The notes under the pieces: model-generated
Told to the model about the DNA's origin: nothing
Databases searched by the model: none
Seen by the model: the letters and a program-made list of their open reading frames with translations, nothing else
In this document: positions 1 to 6,173 of the stretch, one piece after another
Numbering within the stretch: position 1 is the first letter of the stretch
Layout of the letters: each line of letters starts with the position of its first letter
Origin: CARZYU01 sp964370085
GTDB taxonomy: Bacteria; Bacillota_I; Bacilli_A; RF39; UBA660
Length of the DNA stretch: 20,014 nt
Assembly: GCA_964370085.1 (NCBI GenBank)
Contig: CAYJHI010000022.1
Coordinates: 1 to 20,014 of the forward strand
Direction of reading: 5' to 3'
Position numbers and translations under genes: made by a program

Positions 1-428
1 TTTAAATAACCATCTTCCATTTTAGCATAATGACCTGTTGCAATAAAATCAGCATTAAACTCTAAAGCTTTCTTTACAAACTGATCAAACTTAATATATT
101 TGTTACACATAATATCAGGGTTAGGTGTTCTTCCTTTCTTTAACTCATCTAAGAAGTAAGTAAAAACATAATCCCAATATTCTTTAACAAAATCAACTCT
201 ATGAAGAGGAATATCTAACTTCTTACATACCTCTATCGCATCATTATAATCCTCTTCCTGAGGACAAATATCACTATTAGTATCTTTATGCCCCAAAACA
301 TCATTATTGATCATACTGTCCCAATTACGCATAAATAAACCTATGACATTATAACCTTCTTTTTTTAATAAATAAGCGGCGACAGAAGAATCCACTCCTC
401 CACTTATACCAACTACTACTGTTTTCAT
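1..428 (-). CDS. mnmA: tRNA-uridine 2-sulfurtransferase MnmA, N-terminal part (cut by window edge)
   Basis: The first 142 residues of the enzyme that thiolates U34 of Lys, Glu and Gln tRNAs in the cytoplasm, taking sulfur from a cysteine desulfurase. The ATP-pyrophosphatase P-loop SGGVDSS lies at residues 9-15. An NPDIMCNK segment places the first catalytic cysteine at residue 108, followed by IATGHYA at 129-135; all are typical of MnmA. The second catalytic cysteine would lie beyond base 1. The start ATG at 428 is preceded by GGTGGTGA. A hairpin terminator separates it from the upstream zinc-ribbon gene, so it probably has its own promoter. Nothing in the visible part is missing or broken. 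Family assignment is secure; only the C-terminal half is unseen. Confidence 0.95.
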   Translation of the reverse strand, partial: MKTVVVGISGGVDSSVAAYLLKKEGYNVIGLFMRNWDSMINNDVLGHKDTNSDICPQEEDYNDAIEVCKKLDIPLHRVDFVKEYWDYVFTYFLDELKKGRTPNPDIMCNKYIKFDQFVKKALEFNADFIATGHYAKMEDGYL

Positions 429-444
429 TTAAATCACCACCAAT

Positions 445-450
445 ATTATA
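445..450 (-). promoter_or_regulatory. Candidate -10 box for mnmA
   Basis: A perfect TATAAT on the minus strand lies 16 bases before the mnmA start, downstream of the preceding gene's terminator. The -35 region at 17-base spacing is only a T-rich stretch, so this is a -10 match without a convincing -35. Confidence 0.35.
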
Positions 451-460
451 CTATATCTAA

Positions 461-488
461 CCAAAAATAAAAACCTCTAAAAGAGGTT
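461..488 (-). terminator. Intrinsic terminator of the zinc-ribbon gene
   Basis: On the minus strand a 7-bp stem AACCTCT/AGAGGTT (482-488 with 472-478) with a 3-base loop is followed by TTTTTATTTTT. The stem overlaps the TAA stop of the zinc-ribbon gene. It should separate the spoIIM/zinc-ribbon transcript from mnmA. Confidence 0.8.
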
Positions 489-1305
489 AATTTTTAAGTA
501 ACTTAACAAAATTTAATAAATGAATACCCCCAATAATATGAATAGTTGCTAAACCACCAATGCTAAGTAGTACAAACCCATATTCAATAGAAGTAAAAAA
601 CATAAAACCACTAAACGAACTTAGAAAGCCTATACCTATAAAACATCCAAATATAATTAATAAAACTGCAATAGCCATACTTAATTTAATTGGTTTAATA
701 TCACTCTCATAATATTTAATTAATTTATTAACAAAGACATTACTAAGTACTACATATGCACTTGTTATAGCAATACATAATAAAATTAAAAAGATGTAAA
801 GTATAAATATCACAGACATAAAAATATCACCAAATTTATAAGGACCTGCCAAATAATCATAAAACCACTGTGCATCTATTATAAAATTAACAAATATAAA
901 TAAACACGCAGTCGCAAACACAATACTTGCACTCATTATAACATTTTTCAAAAAAGAAATGTCATCAGAGTCAATCTCTTGATTATTGCTACTCTTATTA
1001 TATAACTTAATAAAAGCAATACTAGGTATGCCAAAAGATATCCATCCTAATAAAGAACCAATCAAATTAAGTATATCAGAAAAACTACCAGAAGAACTAA
1101 AATAAGCACTACTAATCACACCTATAACTGCCGTAAAGATTGATAAAATACCTAAAGTTAAGAATAATTTAGAAGAAAAACTTTTTCTAAATACAACTTC
1201 TTTATTAGATAAATTAACAACATCATTCTTTATAACCTCTTTACCACAACTAGGACAAAACTTAATACTTTCTTTTAATTCAAAATCACAATTAATACAT
1301 CTCAT
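487..1305 (-). CDS. Zinc-ribbon polytopic membrane protein, function unknown
   Basis: A 272-residue protein. The N-terminus has a compact CxxC-x10-CxxC zinc ribbon (Cys3, Cys6, Cys17, Cys20) of the kind found at the cytoplasmic end of many Bacillota membrane proteins. About six hydrophobic segments follow, near residues 47-69, 78-101, 121-144, 161-190, 207-232 and 240-268. No catalytic motif is recognisable, so no activity is assigned. The start at 1305 is preceded by TAGGAGAG. It begins 25 bases after the spoIIM stop with no terminator between, so the two are probably co-transcribed. That context could suggest a role in sporulation or envelope stress, but this is guilt by association only. 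Confidence 0.8.
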   Translation of the reverse strand: MRCINCDFELKESIKFCPSCGKEVIKNDVVNLSNKEVVFRKSFSSKLFLTLGILSIFTAVIGVISSAYFSSSGSFSDILNLIGSLLGWISFGIPSIAFIKLYNKSSNNQEIDSDDISFLKNVIMSASIVFATACLFIFVNFIIDAQWFYDYLAGPYKFGDIFMSVIFILYIFLILLCIAITSAYVVLSNVFVNKLIKYYESDIKPIKLSMAIAVLLIIFGCFIGIGFLSSFSGFMFFTSIEYGFVLLSIGGLATIHIIGGIHLLNFVKLLKN

Positions 1306-1330
1306 AAAACTCTCCTATATTAAAATTATA

Positions 1331-1963
1331 TCACATCGAAATAAAACCAACAACCAATCTCATTAGAAAAGGAGATACAAACACTTCTATTAAAGAATTA
1401 AGAATTGAAAAACTAATACCTATTATAAAAACCCTAATATATTTATTCATAACAAGTTTAAAATTAATTTCTCTCTTCATAAATAAACTACTAAATAACC
1501 TAGCAGAAAACTTAATCGCATAAAATGATAATAATAAACTAATAATCAAACTAATAAAATGAACAGGAAATACATAAAGAAAAGATACTGGTATTGAAGA
1601 AAAACCATATATACTAATAATAGAAGTTATTGAAAACCCTAATACAAACCCCTTCATAAATAACATAAAAACAATAACAGGTATCCCTACTATTGAAATA
1701 CCTAACAAGAATATTCCTAAACAATAACCCATATTAGTTATTAAACTATTTATAAGACCATTAACATAATTCATATTATCATCATTAAGACTATTAAAAA
1801 AAACATTCATCTGTTCTTCCACTAAAACCTTATCCGTATCCGATAAAATAAAAACAAATACCACTCCTAAAATAATACCTATTCCTATCAAAGAACATAA
1901 CGTAATATAAAGCTTCTTTTGTTTAATAAAATTACTCTTAACTTGTTCCTTTGTTATAAACAT
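1331..1963 (-). CDS. spoIIM: Stage II sporulation protein M (SpoIIM)
   Basis: A 210-residue protein with a short cytoplasmic N-terminus and about five membrane segments. The central MKGFVLGFSITSI stretch and the preceding hydrophobic helix with GIPVIVFM are typical of the SpoIIM/DUF95 family, and the length fits (about 215 residues in Bacillus). In Bacillus SpoIIM is the mother-cell membrane scaffold that recruits SpoIIP and SpoIID to the septum for peptidoglycan remodelling during engulfment. The ATG at 1963 is preceded by TTAGGTGATA. The partner spoIIP lies about 0.65 kb away across the assembly gap, which supports the call. SpoIID is not in the window. DUF95 proteins also occur in non-sporulating bacteria, but the nearby gpr, spoIIP and sspI favour a sporulation role. 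Confidence 0.85.
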   Translation of the reverse strand: MFITKEQVKSNFIKQKKLYITLCSLIGIGIILGVVFVFILSDTDKVLVEEQMNVFFNSLNDDNMNYVNGLINSLITNMGYCLGIFLLGISIVGIPVIVFMLFMKGFVLGFSITSIISIYGFSSIPVSFLYVFPVHFISLIISLLLSFYAIKFSARLFSSLFMKREINFKLVMNKYIRVFIIGISFSILNSLIEVFVSPFLMRLVVGFISM

Positions 1964-2016
1964 ATTATCACCTAATTAATCTTATTAAAAAATATATAAA
2001 AGATACAAACTTTTAT

Positions 2017-2045
2017 TTTACAAATTTCTCATAATAAGTTATAAT
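2017..2045 (+). promoter_or_regulatory. Sigma-A-type promoter before the gap-truncated gene
   Basis: TTTACA at 2017-2022, a 17-base spacer and a perfect TATAAT at 2040-2045, facing plus. The predicted start of transcription is near 2052, leaving a leader of only about 12 bases that carries GAGGTG. The -10 sits in the 10-bp palindrome TATAATTATA, so a TATAAT also faces spoIIM, but no -35 matches on that side. Confidence 0.65.
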
Positions 2046-2063
2046 TATACTCGAGGTGACAAG

Positions 2064-2147
2064 ATGAGTAATAAAGCTATTAAAGCTGTATCTTTGTTAT
2101 TAGTAATAATTATGGTAACAGCATTTATTGCAGGCCTATTTATAGGA
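2064..2147 (+). CDS. N-terminal membrane segment of an unidentified protein, truncated by assembly gap
   Basis: The only plus-strand gene start between the two sporulation clusters. The 28 visible residues run MSNKAIKAVSLLL... and form a short basic head and a long hydrophobic helix (about residues 8-28), so the product is a membrane-anchored or secreted protein. ATG at 2064 is preceded by GAGGTGAC at good spacing and by a strong promoter. The rest is lost in the run of N. Because 100 N is a placeholder length, neither the true end nor the frame on the far side can be inferred. No family can be named from this fragment. Confidence 0.6.
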
Positions 2148-2247
2148 NNNNNNNNNNNNNNNNNNNNNNNNNNNNNNNNNNNNNNNNNNNNNNNNNNNNN
2201 NNNNNNNNNNNNNNNNNNNNNNNNNNNNNNNNNNNNNNNNNNNNNNN
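2148..2247. other. Assembly gap (100 N)
   Basis: A run of exactly 100 N, the conventional size for a scaffold gap of unknown length. It interrupts a plus-strand gene and separates spoIIM from the gpr-spoIIP cluster. Physical distance and gene content here are unknown. Confidence 0.97.
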
Positions 2248-2298
2248 ATCACCTATTATAAATATAACATAAAAGAAATCTAAATTAAAGATAAAAAT

Positions 2299-2619
2299 CT
2301 ACTCCTTTACAACATTCCCTACACTATTAAAAAATGACTCTAAACTACCTGTAATCAATTCTTCTAGTTGCTTTGATATAGAATACCCTGCATCTGAAAT
2401 ACTATTATTATAAGTGTTTTCCTCTATTATATAATCATTAACATCAATTGTTTTACCACTAGCAACATCCTCTTCAAATTGCTTAATTAACTCTTCTGTC
2501 ATAACCGTACTATTTTGTAATTGTTTTTCTACATAATCAGGAGCTTGTGTAAAATAAAGAGCAAAAAAACTTAAGAATAGAAACAACCAAATACTACGAA
2601 TTATATATTTCTTAGTCAT
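2299..2619 (-). CDS. Small single-pass membrane or secreted protein coupled to spoIIP
   Basis: A 106-residue protein with a basic start, a membrane helix at about residues 8-24 and an acidic, probably helical extracytoplasmic part. Its ATG overlaps the spoIIP stop as ATGA (2616-2619), so translation is coupled and it should be made with SpoIIP. No motif is recognised. In Bacillus subtilis a small membrane protein gene, yqxA, follows spoIIP; this one may be its positional counterpart, but sequence homology is not demonstrated. A role beside SpoIIP in engulfment or septal peptidoglycan work is an inference from position alone. No clear terminator follows before the assembly gap. Confidence 0.75.
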   Translation of the reverse strand: MTKKYIIRSIWLFLFLSFFALYFTQAPDYVEKQLQNSTVMTEELIKQFEEDVASGKTIDVNDYIIEENTYNNSISDAGYSISKQLEELITGSLESFFNSVGNVVKE

Positions 2620-3581
2620 AATAAACCCTCATTATATTTAGAAAGAACTATAGAAAAAGCCTCTATCGTATTAGCAACCTCTTCAATAGTATTATCTACT
2701 CCCCCACATTCTAATAAAATAACATTAGGATCAACATCTTGATTATAAATACCATTAACACCAGTTCCACTTTTCTTATAAACACCTCTAGATAAACCCG
2801 GATATAAATTTTCTATTAAATTATGTAAACCATAAGCAATCTCTAAGTTATCCTGATAATTATCATGTTCTAAGCCTACCACAAATAATACTCTAGCATA
2901 ATTCTTACCATTGATTGTTTTAAATGTAATATCTCTACCTGCAGAATCACGGTGTACATCTATATAATACTTTAAACTACTATATTTTTCTTTAGCAGAT
3001 TCCATAAAAGATTTGCTAACAGTATAACTATAAGAATAACTAAGACCCTGAGTATTTAAAATATCAGTAAAATTAGATTCTTCTACTATAGAAGGAAGAC
3101 CTAATTTATTAAGTTCCTCTCTAAGTAAATAACTAGCCATCATTACATTAGGAACAATCTCTTCTTCTGCTAATGAACTAGAAGCATAAGTCTCTAGTTG
3201 ATGTGTATTATAAATATAAACTAAAGGATCACTATTATCATTATTAGTATAAGGATCAATTACATACTTACTAACCTCTTGTAAAAACTCATAATCTTCT
3301 AACAAATCATTATCTCTTGCAATATCATACTCTACTAAACCATCATAATTACTAGCAAGTATTTTAGAAGGATCAAGTATCACAACACTCCCTAAAGATA
3401 TATCATCATTAAAACTAGCATTACTAGAACTTAATAAGTATTTTACAAAATCACTATTATTAATTTTAACATCTATCTTACCCCAATCAATAAACATAAA
3501 AAAGAAAATAAGTAAAATTAATACAAGAACAACAAAAGAAGGAAACTTACTCTTTCTTTTTGAAACAAAACGTTTTTTCAT
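2616..3581 (-). CDS. spoIIP: Stage II sporulation protein P (SpoIIP), peptidoglycan amidase/endopeptidase
   Basis: A 321-residue membrane-anchored hydrolase. Residues 1-12 are basic, a membrane helix spans about 14-31, and the catalytic domain covers about 118-316. Family motifs are YIYNTHQLETY (His127), YYIDVHRDS (His210) and ILLECGG (Glu291), consistent with the zinc site of the SpoIIP amidase fold. In Bacillus it cleaves stem peptides and cross-links with SpoIID during engulfment. ATG at 3581 follows AAGGAGG. It lies downstream of the gpr terminator. Upstream are a perfect TTGACA (3633-3638) without an ideally spaced -10, and a CATATAAT (3595-3602) resembling a sigma-E -10, so its control cannot be settled by eye. 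The downstream gene overlaps by 4 bases. Confidence 0.93.
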   Translation of the reverse strand: MKKRFVSKRKSKFPSFVVLVLILLIFFFMFIDWGKIDVKINNSDFVKYLLSSSNASFNDDISLGSVVILDPSKILASNYDGLVEYDIARDNDLLEDYEFLQEVSKYVIDPYTNNDNSDPLVYIYNTHQLETYASSSLAEEEIVPNVMMASYLLREELNKLGLPSIVEESNFTDILNTQGLSYSYSYTVSKSFMESAKEKYSSLKYYIDVHRDSAGRDITFKTINGKNYARVLFVVGLEHDNYQDNLEIAYGLHNLIENLYPGLSRGVYKKSGTGVNGIYNQDVDPNVILLECGGVDNTIEEVANTIEAFSIVLSKYNEGLL

Positions 3582-3636
3582 AATACCTCCTTAAATTATA
3601 TGTTTATTATATTAAAAAGATTTATCTTATCTTGTC

Positions 3637-3665
3637 AAAAAAAAGAAGAAGATTAATTTTCTTCT
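3637..3665 (-). terminator. Intrinsic terminator of gpr
   Basis: On the minus strand the stem AGAAGA/TCTTCT (3660-3665 with 3647-3652) with a 7-base loop is followed by TC and a run of eight T. The gpr stop codon lies in the loop. The stem is short and AT-rich. Confidence 0.6.
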
Positions 3666-4693
3666 CTAAGTTTACTATGAAGAGCCTTATTAAGAGATTT
3701 ACCAATTACTAAAGCTAGTTTTTCTATAACAAAATCTATTTCCTTAGGAGTAACCATTAAATTAGAGTTAAGTGGTGCTAAAACTTCAAACAAGAGACTT
3801 CTTCTCTCATCAGTAGTTAAACCTCCAATACTACCCAGTAACTTCTCTTTATCTTCGAAACTTAATGATTCATTATGATTTCTATAATCAATCATCGTAC
3901 TAACCTTCATCTTGTTTTGTACTTTGTCTAAATTATCTTTGCTATAACTTATTTTTTTTAATAAATAATCAAAAGTATTATCAACGATCGTTAAAAAGTC
4001 TACTACAGTAGGAACACCTATTGCAATAACAGGTATACCAATTGTTTCTTTAGATAACTCTTTGCGGTTATTACCAATACCACTACCAGGATGAATACCC
4101 GTATTACATATTTGAATCGTTTTATTTAAACGTTCTATATTAGAAGCAGCAAGAGAGTCAATAACAATAACTATATCAGGAGTAATACCTTCAACAATAC
4201 CCATAATAATATCAAACGTCTCTACTCCGGTAACACCCATAACCCCAGGCTTAAATGAAGCAACAGAAGAAAACCCAGGTTCTACATTATTACCTAATAA
4301 AAATAAATGCCTAGTAGTTAATGTATTATCTATTGTTAAAGGACCAAGACTATCTGCAGTACTTTTTTCATTACCTAAACCAATTATTAAAACTTTACTG
4401 TCTTCAGTAAAATTAACTTCCTTTAATATAGAAATACTCGCGTCTACTAACACCTTCTCCAGTAAATCACGATTAGTCATATCTGTTACATCTTCAAAAC
4501 TAATTGTTTTGTATATACCTGGTTTTTTATTATATTTCGAAGCATTGCTATCATCTAAAATTATTGTTTCTAAAGAAATATCATCATAATTTATAACTTC
4601 TTTCTTTAAATCATTAATACCATCCCCAGTAATAGTTTCTGTAATTAAGTCCGTTCTAATTTCAAATTTTTCTAAGTCAATTTCATGTTTCAT
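3653..4693 (-). CDS. gpr: Germination protease GPR
   Basis: A 346-residue protein that degrades small acid-soluble spore proteins early in germination. The family core is GLGNEKSTADSLGP (Asp114) and IVIDSLAAS (Asp179), matching the two conserved aspartates of this HyaD-like protease fold. The N-terminus MKHEIDLEKFEIRTDLITET matches the propeptide region that is removed by self-processing. The frame stays open upstream to 4801, but the ATG at 4693 is chosen because it has AGGTGAGG in front and gives the family N-terminus; the longer form would run into rpsT. It is divergent from rpsT. A CATAATA at 4709-4715 could be a forespore -10. Its substrate gene sspI lies in the same window. Confidence 0.94.
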   Translation of the reverse strand: MKHEIDLEKFEIRTDLITETITGDGINDLKKEVINYDDISLETIILDDSNASKYNKKPGIYKTISFEDVTDMTNRDLLEKVLVDASISILKEVNFTEDSKVLIIGLGNEKSTADSLGPLTIDNTLTTRHLFLLGNNVEPGFSSVASFKPGVMGVTGVETFDIIMGIVEGITPDIVIVIDSLAASNIERLNKTIQICNTGIHPGSGIGNNRKELSKETIGIPVIAIGVPTVVDFLTIVDNTFDYLLKKISYSKDNLDKVQNKMKVSTMIDYRNHNESLSFEDKEKLLGSIGGLTTDERRSLLFEVLAPLNSNLMVTPKEIDFVIEKLALVIGKSLNKALHSKLREEN

Positions 4694-4708
4694 ATCCTCA
4701 CCTAAACA

Positions 4709-4739
4709 TATTATGGATAAAATACACAAATTTATTTGC
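4709..4739 (-). promoter_or_regulatory. Possible sigma-G/F-type promoter of gpr
   Basis: On the minus strand CATAATA (4709-4715) fits the forespore -10 pattern CATNNTA. The element 19 bases upstream, GCAAA (4735-4739), is only a partial match to GHATR. Predicted transcription would start about 9 bases before the ATG, at the edge of the ribosome binding site, which weakens the case. In Bacillus gpr is read by sigma-F and sigma-G. Confidence 0.3.
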
Positions 4740-4764
4740 ATTTTTCTAGATTTTTTGATAAAAT
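4736..4764 (+). promoter_or_regulatory. Sigma-A promoter of rpsT
   Basis: TTGCAT (4736-4741), a 17-base spacer and TAAAAT (4759-4764), 30 bases before the rpsT ATG. Its -35 overlaps the -35 position proposed for the divergent gpr promoter. Confidence 0.65.
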
Positions 4765-4794
4765 TAATATGTTTATAAGGAAGAGGTGAAAAGA

Positions 4795-5058
4795 ATGCCA
4801 AATATTAAAAGCGCAAAGAAACGTGTTAAATCAAATGCTAAAAAAGCTGAAGTAAATATTTTAATTAAATCAAGCATGAAAACTGCTATTAAAAATGTTG
4901 AAAAAAGTGTTAAAGCAGGAAATAAAGAAGAAGCTAGTAAAAACTTAAACGTTGCATTACAAAAAATCGATAAAGCTACTTCAAAAGGTCTTGTTCATAG
5001 AAACAAAGCTGCTAGAAATAAATCAAGATTAACTAAGTTAACAAATACAGTGAAGTAA
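4795..5058 (+). CDS. rpsT: 30S ribosomal protein S20
   Basis: An 87-residue, lysine-rich helical protein with the classic start MPNIKSAKKRVK and a C-terminal NKAARNKSRLTKLTN stretch; it binds 16S rRNA in the body of the small subunit. A GTG at 4786 in the same frame would add three residues, but it lies inside the ribosome binding site AGGAAGAGGTG, so the ATG at 4795 is used. It has its own sigma-A-like promoter and a strong terminator whose stem includes the stop codon. Divergence from gpr next to spoIIP recalls the rpsT-gpr-spoIIP neighbourhood of Bacillus. Confidence 0.98.
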   Translation: MPNIKSAKKRVKSNAKKAEVNILIKSSMKTAIKNVEKSVKAGNKEEASKNLNVALQKIDKATSKGLVHRNKAARNKSRLTKLTNTVK

Positions 5059-5078
5059 TTATTATTACTTCATTTTTT
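5051..5078 (+). terminator. Intrinsic terminator of rpsT
   Basis: A 9-bp perfect stem TGAAGTAAT/ATTACTTCA (5051-5059 with 5064-5072), loop TATT, then six T. It contains the rpsT stop codon and lies only 15 bases before the next gene. Confidence 0.85.
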
Positions 5079-5093
5079 GAATAAAGGGGAAAT

Positions 5094-6002
5094 ATGAAAA
5101 AGATAATTATTGTCGGTATGTTAATGATTGCTTTAGGTTTTTGTTATATTTACCGTGAAGAGTTAGTGAAAATATATGTTGATACTTTTGTTAAAGGGCA
5201 AGAAGCTTCAGTATTAGAAACTGATAGTCCATATTATAAAGATATAGACTACGCTTTCGTTCAAATAACTAATGATTTTGAACCTAAAAACACTCAACAT
5301 TTATTAAATATTTATTATACTGTTATCAATTCAGGGGCTAGTGAGTTTACTTTTTATTGTACTGACGAGTATACTACTTGTATTAATGATGTTGAATTAC
5401 TAGCAAGTAATCAATCATTATTATCGCATGTTAATAATTTTGTACATAGTTATAATGGATTTAAATATGTATCTACTGAATATGATACATTAGGAAAAGT
5501 TACTATTAATATCAATCATACTTATAGTGAATCTGATATTAGTGTTATTGAAGAGGAAACTAATAGAATATTTAATGAAGTAATAAGTCCAGGAACTACT
5601 GTGGAAGATAAAATACAATTAGCGCATGATTATATTATTAATAATACTAAGTATGATTCTGATAGAAGTGATCATCAAATTATTAGATATCGTTCTGATA
5701 CAGCATATGGACCTTTATTTGAAGGATATGGAATATGTTCTGGATATACTGATTTAATGGCTATATACTTAGATAAAATGGAAATACCTAATTATAAAGT
5801 GGCAAGTGAAAATCATATATGGAATGCAGTATATATAAATGGTGAATGGTTAAACTTAGATCTTACTTGGGATGATCCAATTACACAAGATGGTTCAGAT
5901 GTTTTAGGAAATGACTTCTTCTTAAAAACAACAGAAGAAATAAGATTACTAGAAGATGATCAACATAACTTCCCAGTAGATATATATATTGAAATGAAAT
6001 AA
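5094..6002 (+). CDS. Membrane-anchored transglutaminase-like (cysteine protease fold) protein
   Basis: A 302-residue protein with an N-terminal membrane anchor or signal (residues 3-20) and a C-terminal transglutaminase-core domain (about 170-265). The triad is visible in order: Cys215 in GYGICSGYTD, His241 in ENHIWNAV and Asp256 in WLNLDLTWDD. The domain starts at LAHDYIINNTKYD, as in many secreted Bacillota members. These are usually protease- or peptidase-like enzymes on the cell surface; the actual substrate is unknown. AAAGGGGAAAT precedes ATG 5094. No promoter fits between it and the rpsT terminator, so its message may come from read-through of that terminator. The middle (about 40-160) has no recognised motif. 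Confidence 0.85.
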   Translation: MKKIIIVGMLMIALGFCYIYREELVKIYVDTFVKGQEASVLETDSPYYKDIDYAFVQITNDFEPKNTQHLLNIYYTVINSGASEFTFYCTDEYTTCINDVELLASNQSLLSHVNNFVHSYNGFKYVSTEYDTLGKVTININHTYSESDISVIEEETNRIFNEVISPGTTVEDKIQLAHDYIINNTKYDSDRSDHQIIRYRSDTAYGPLFEGYGICSGYTDLMAIYLDKMEIPNYKVASENHIWNAVYINGEWLNLDLTWDDPITQDGSDVLGNDFFLKTTEEIRLLEDDQHNFPVDIYIEMK

Positions 6003-6029
6003 GAAAGACATTAGTTCTTTCTTATTTTT
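6000..6029 (+). terminator. Intrinsic terminator of the transglutaminase-like gene
   Basis: A 9-bp stem TAAGAAAGA/TCTTTCTTA (6000-6008 with 6016-6024), 7-base loop, then five T. It begins within the stop codon. Confidence 0.8.
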
Positions 6030-6041
6030 GTTCTTGCATAA

Positions 6042-6084
6042 TAAAAGATGAGCCTCTTAATGAGCTTCATCTTTTATTTTTTTT
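6042..6084. terminator. Convergent, probably bidirectional terminator
   Basis: A 10-bp perfect stem TAAAAGATGA/TCATCTTTTA (6042-6051 with 6067-6076), with an inner CTC/GAG pairing. Eight T follow on the plus strand and a weaker TTTTATTATG on the minus strand. It lies between two convergent genes and probably stops the minus-strand transcript of the large surface-protein gene as well as residual plus-strand transcription. Confidence 0.7.
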
Positions 6085-6151
6085 ATCCTCTTACTCTATA
6101 CTTAACATCTCTAATATCCCATCGGTCTGCTGTTATGCCAAAACTTCTAAA

Positions 6152-6167
6152 AACTAGTTGTCTAGTT
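6152..6167 (-). repeat. Small hairpin just after the variable cassette
   Basis: On the minus strand AACTAG-ACAA-CTAGTT forms a 6-bp stem with a 4-base loop, beginning 7 bases after the stop codon of the surface protein. There is no T-run after it, so it is not a usual terminator. Short tetraloop hairpins just downstream of a variable region are a known feature of diversity-generating retroelements. Confidence 0.5.
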
Positions 6168-6173
6168 AGAGCC

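Noticed and set aside
429..486. A leader riboswitch before mnmA
   Set aside because: The interval is too short and holds only a terminator, a -10 box and a ribosome binding site.
2248..2281. Continuation of the plus-strand gene after the N run
   Set aside because: All three frames stop within about 12 codons after the gap, and the true gap length is unknown, so no frame can be linked.
4694..4801. Longer N-terminus for GPR, from 4801
   Set aside because: It would overlap the rpsT start and promoter, has no ribosome binding site and lacks resemblance to GPR; ATG 4693 fits.
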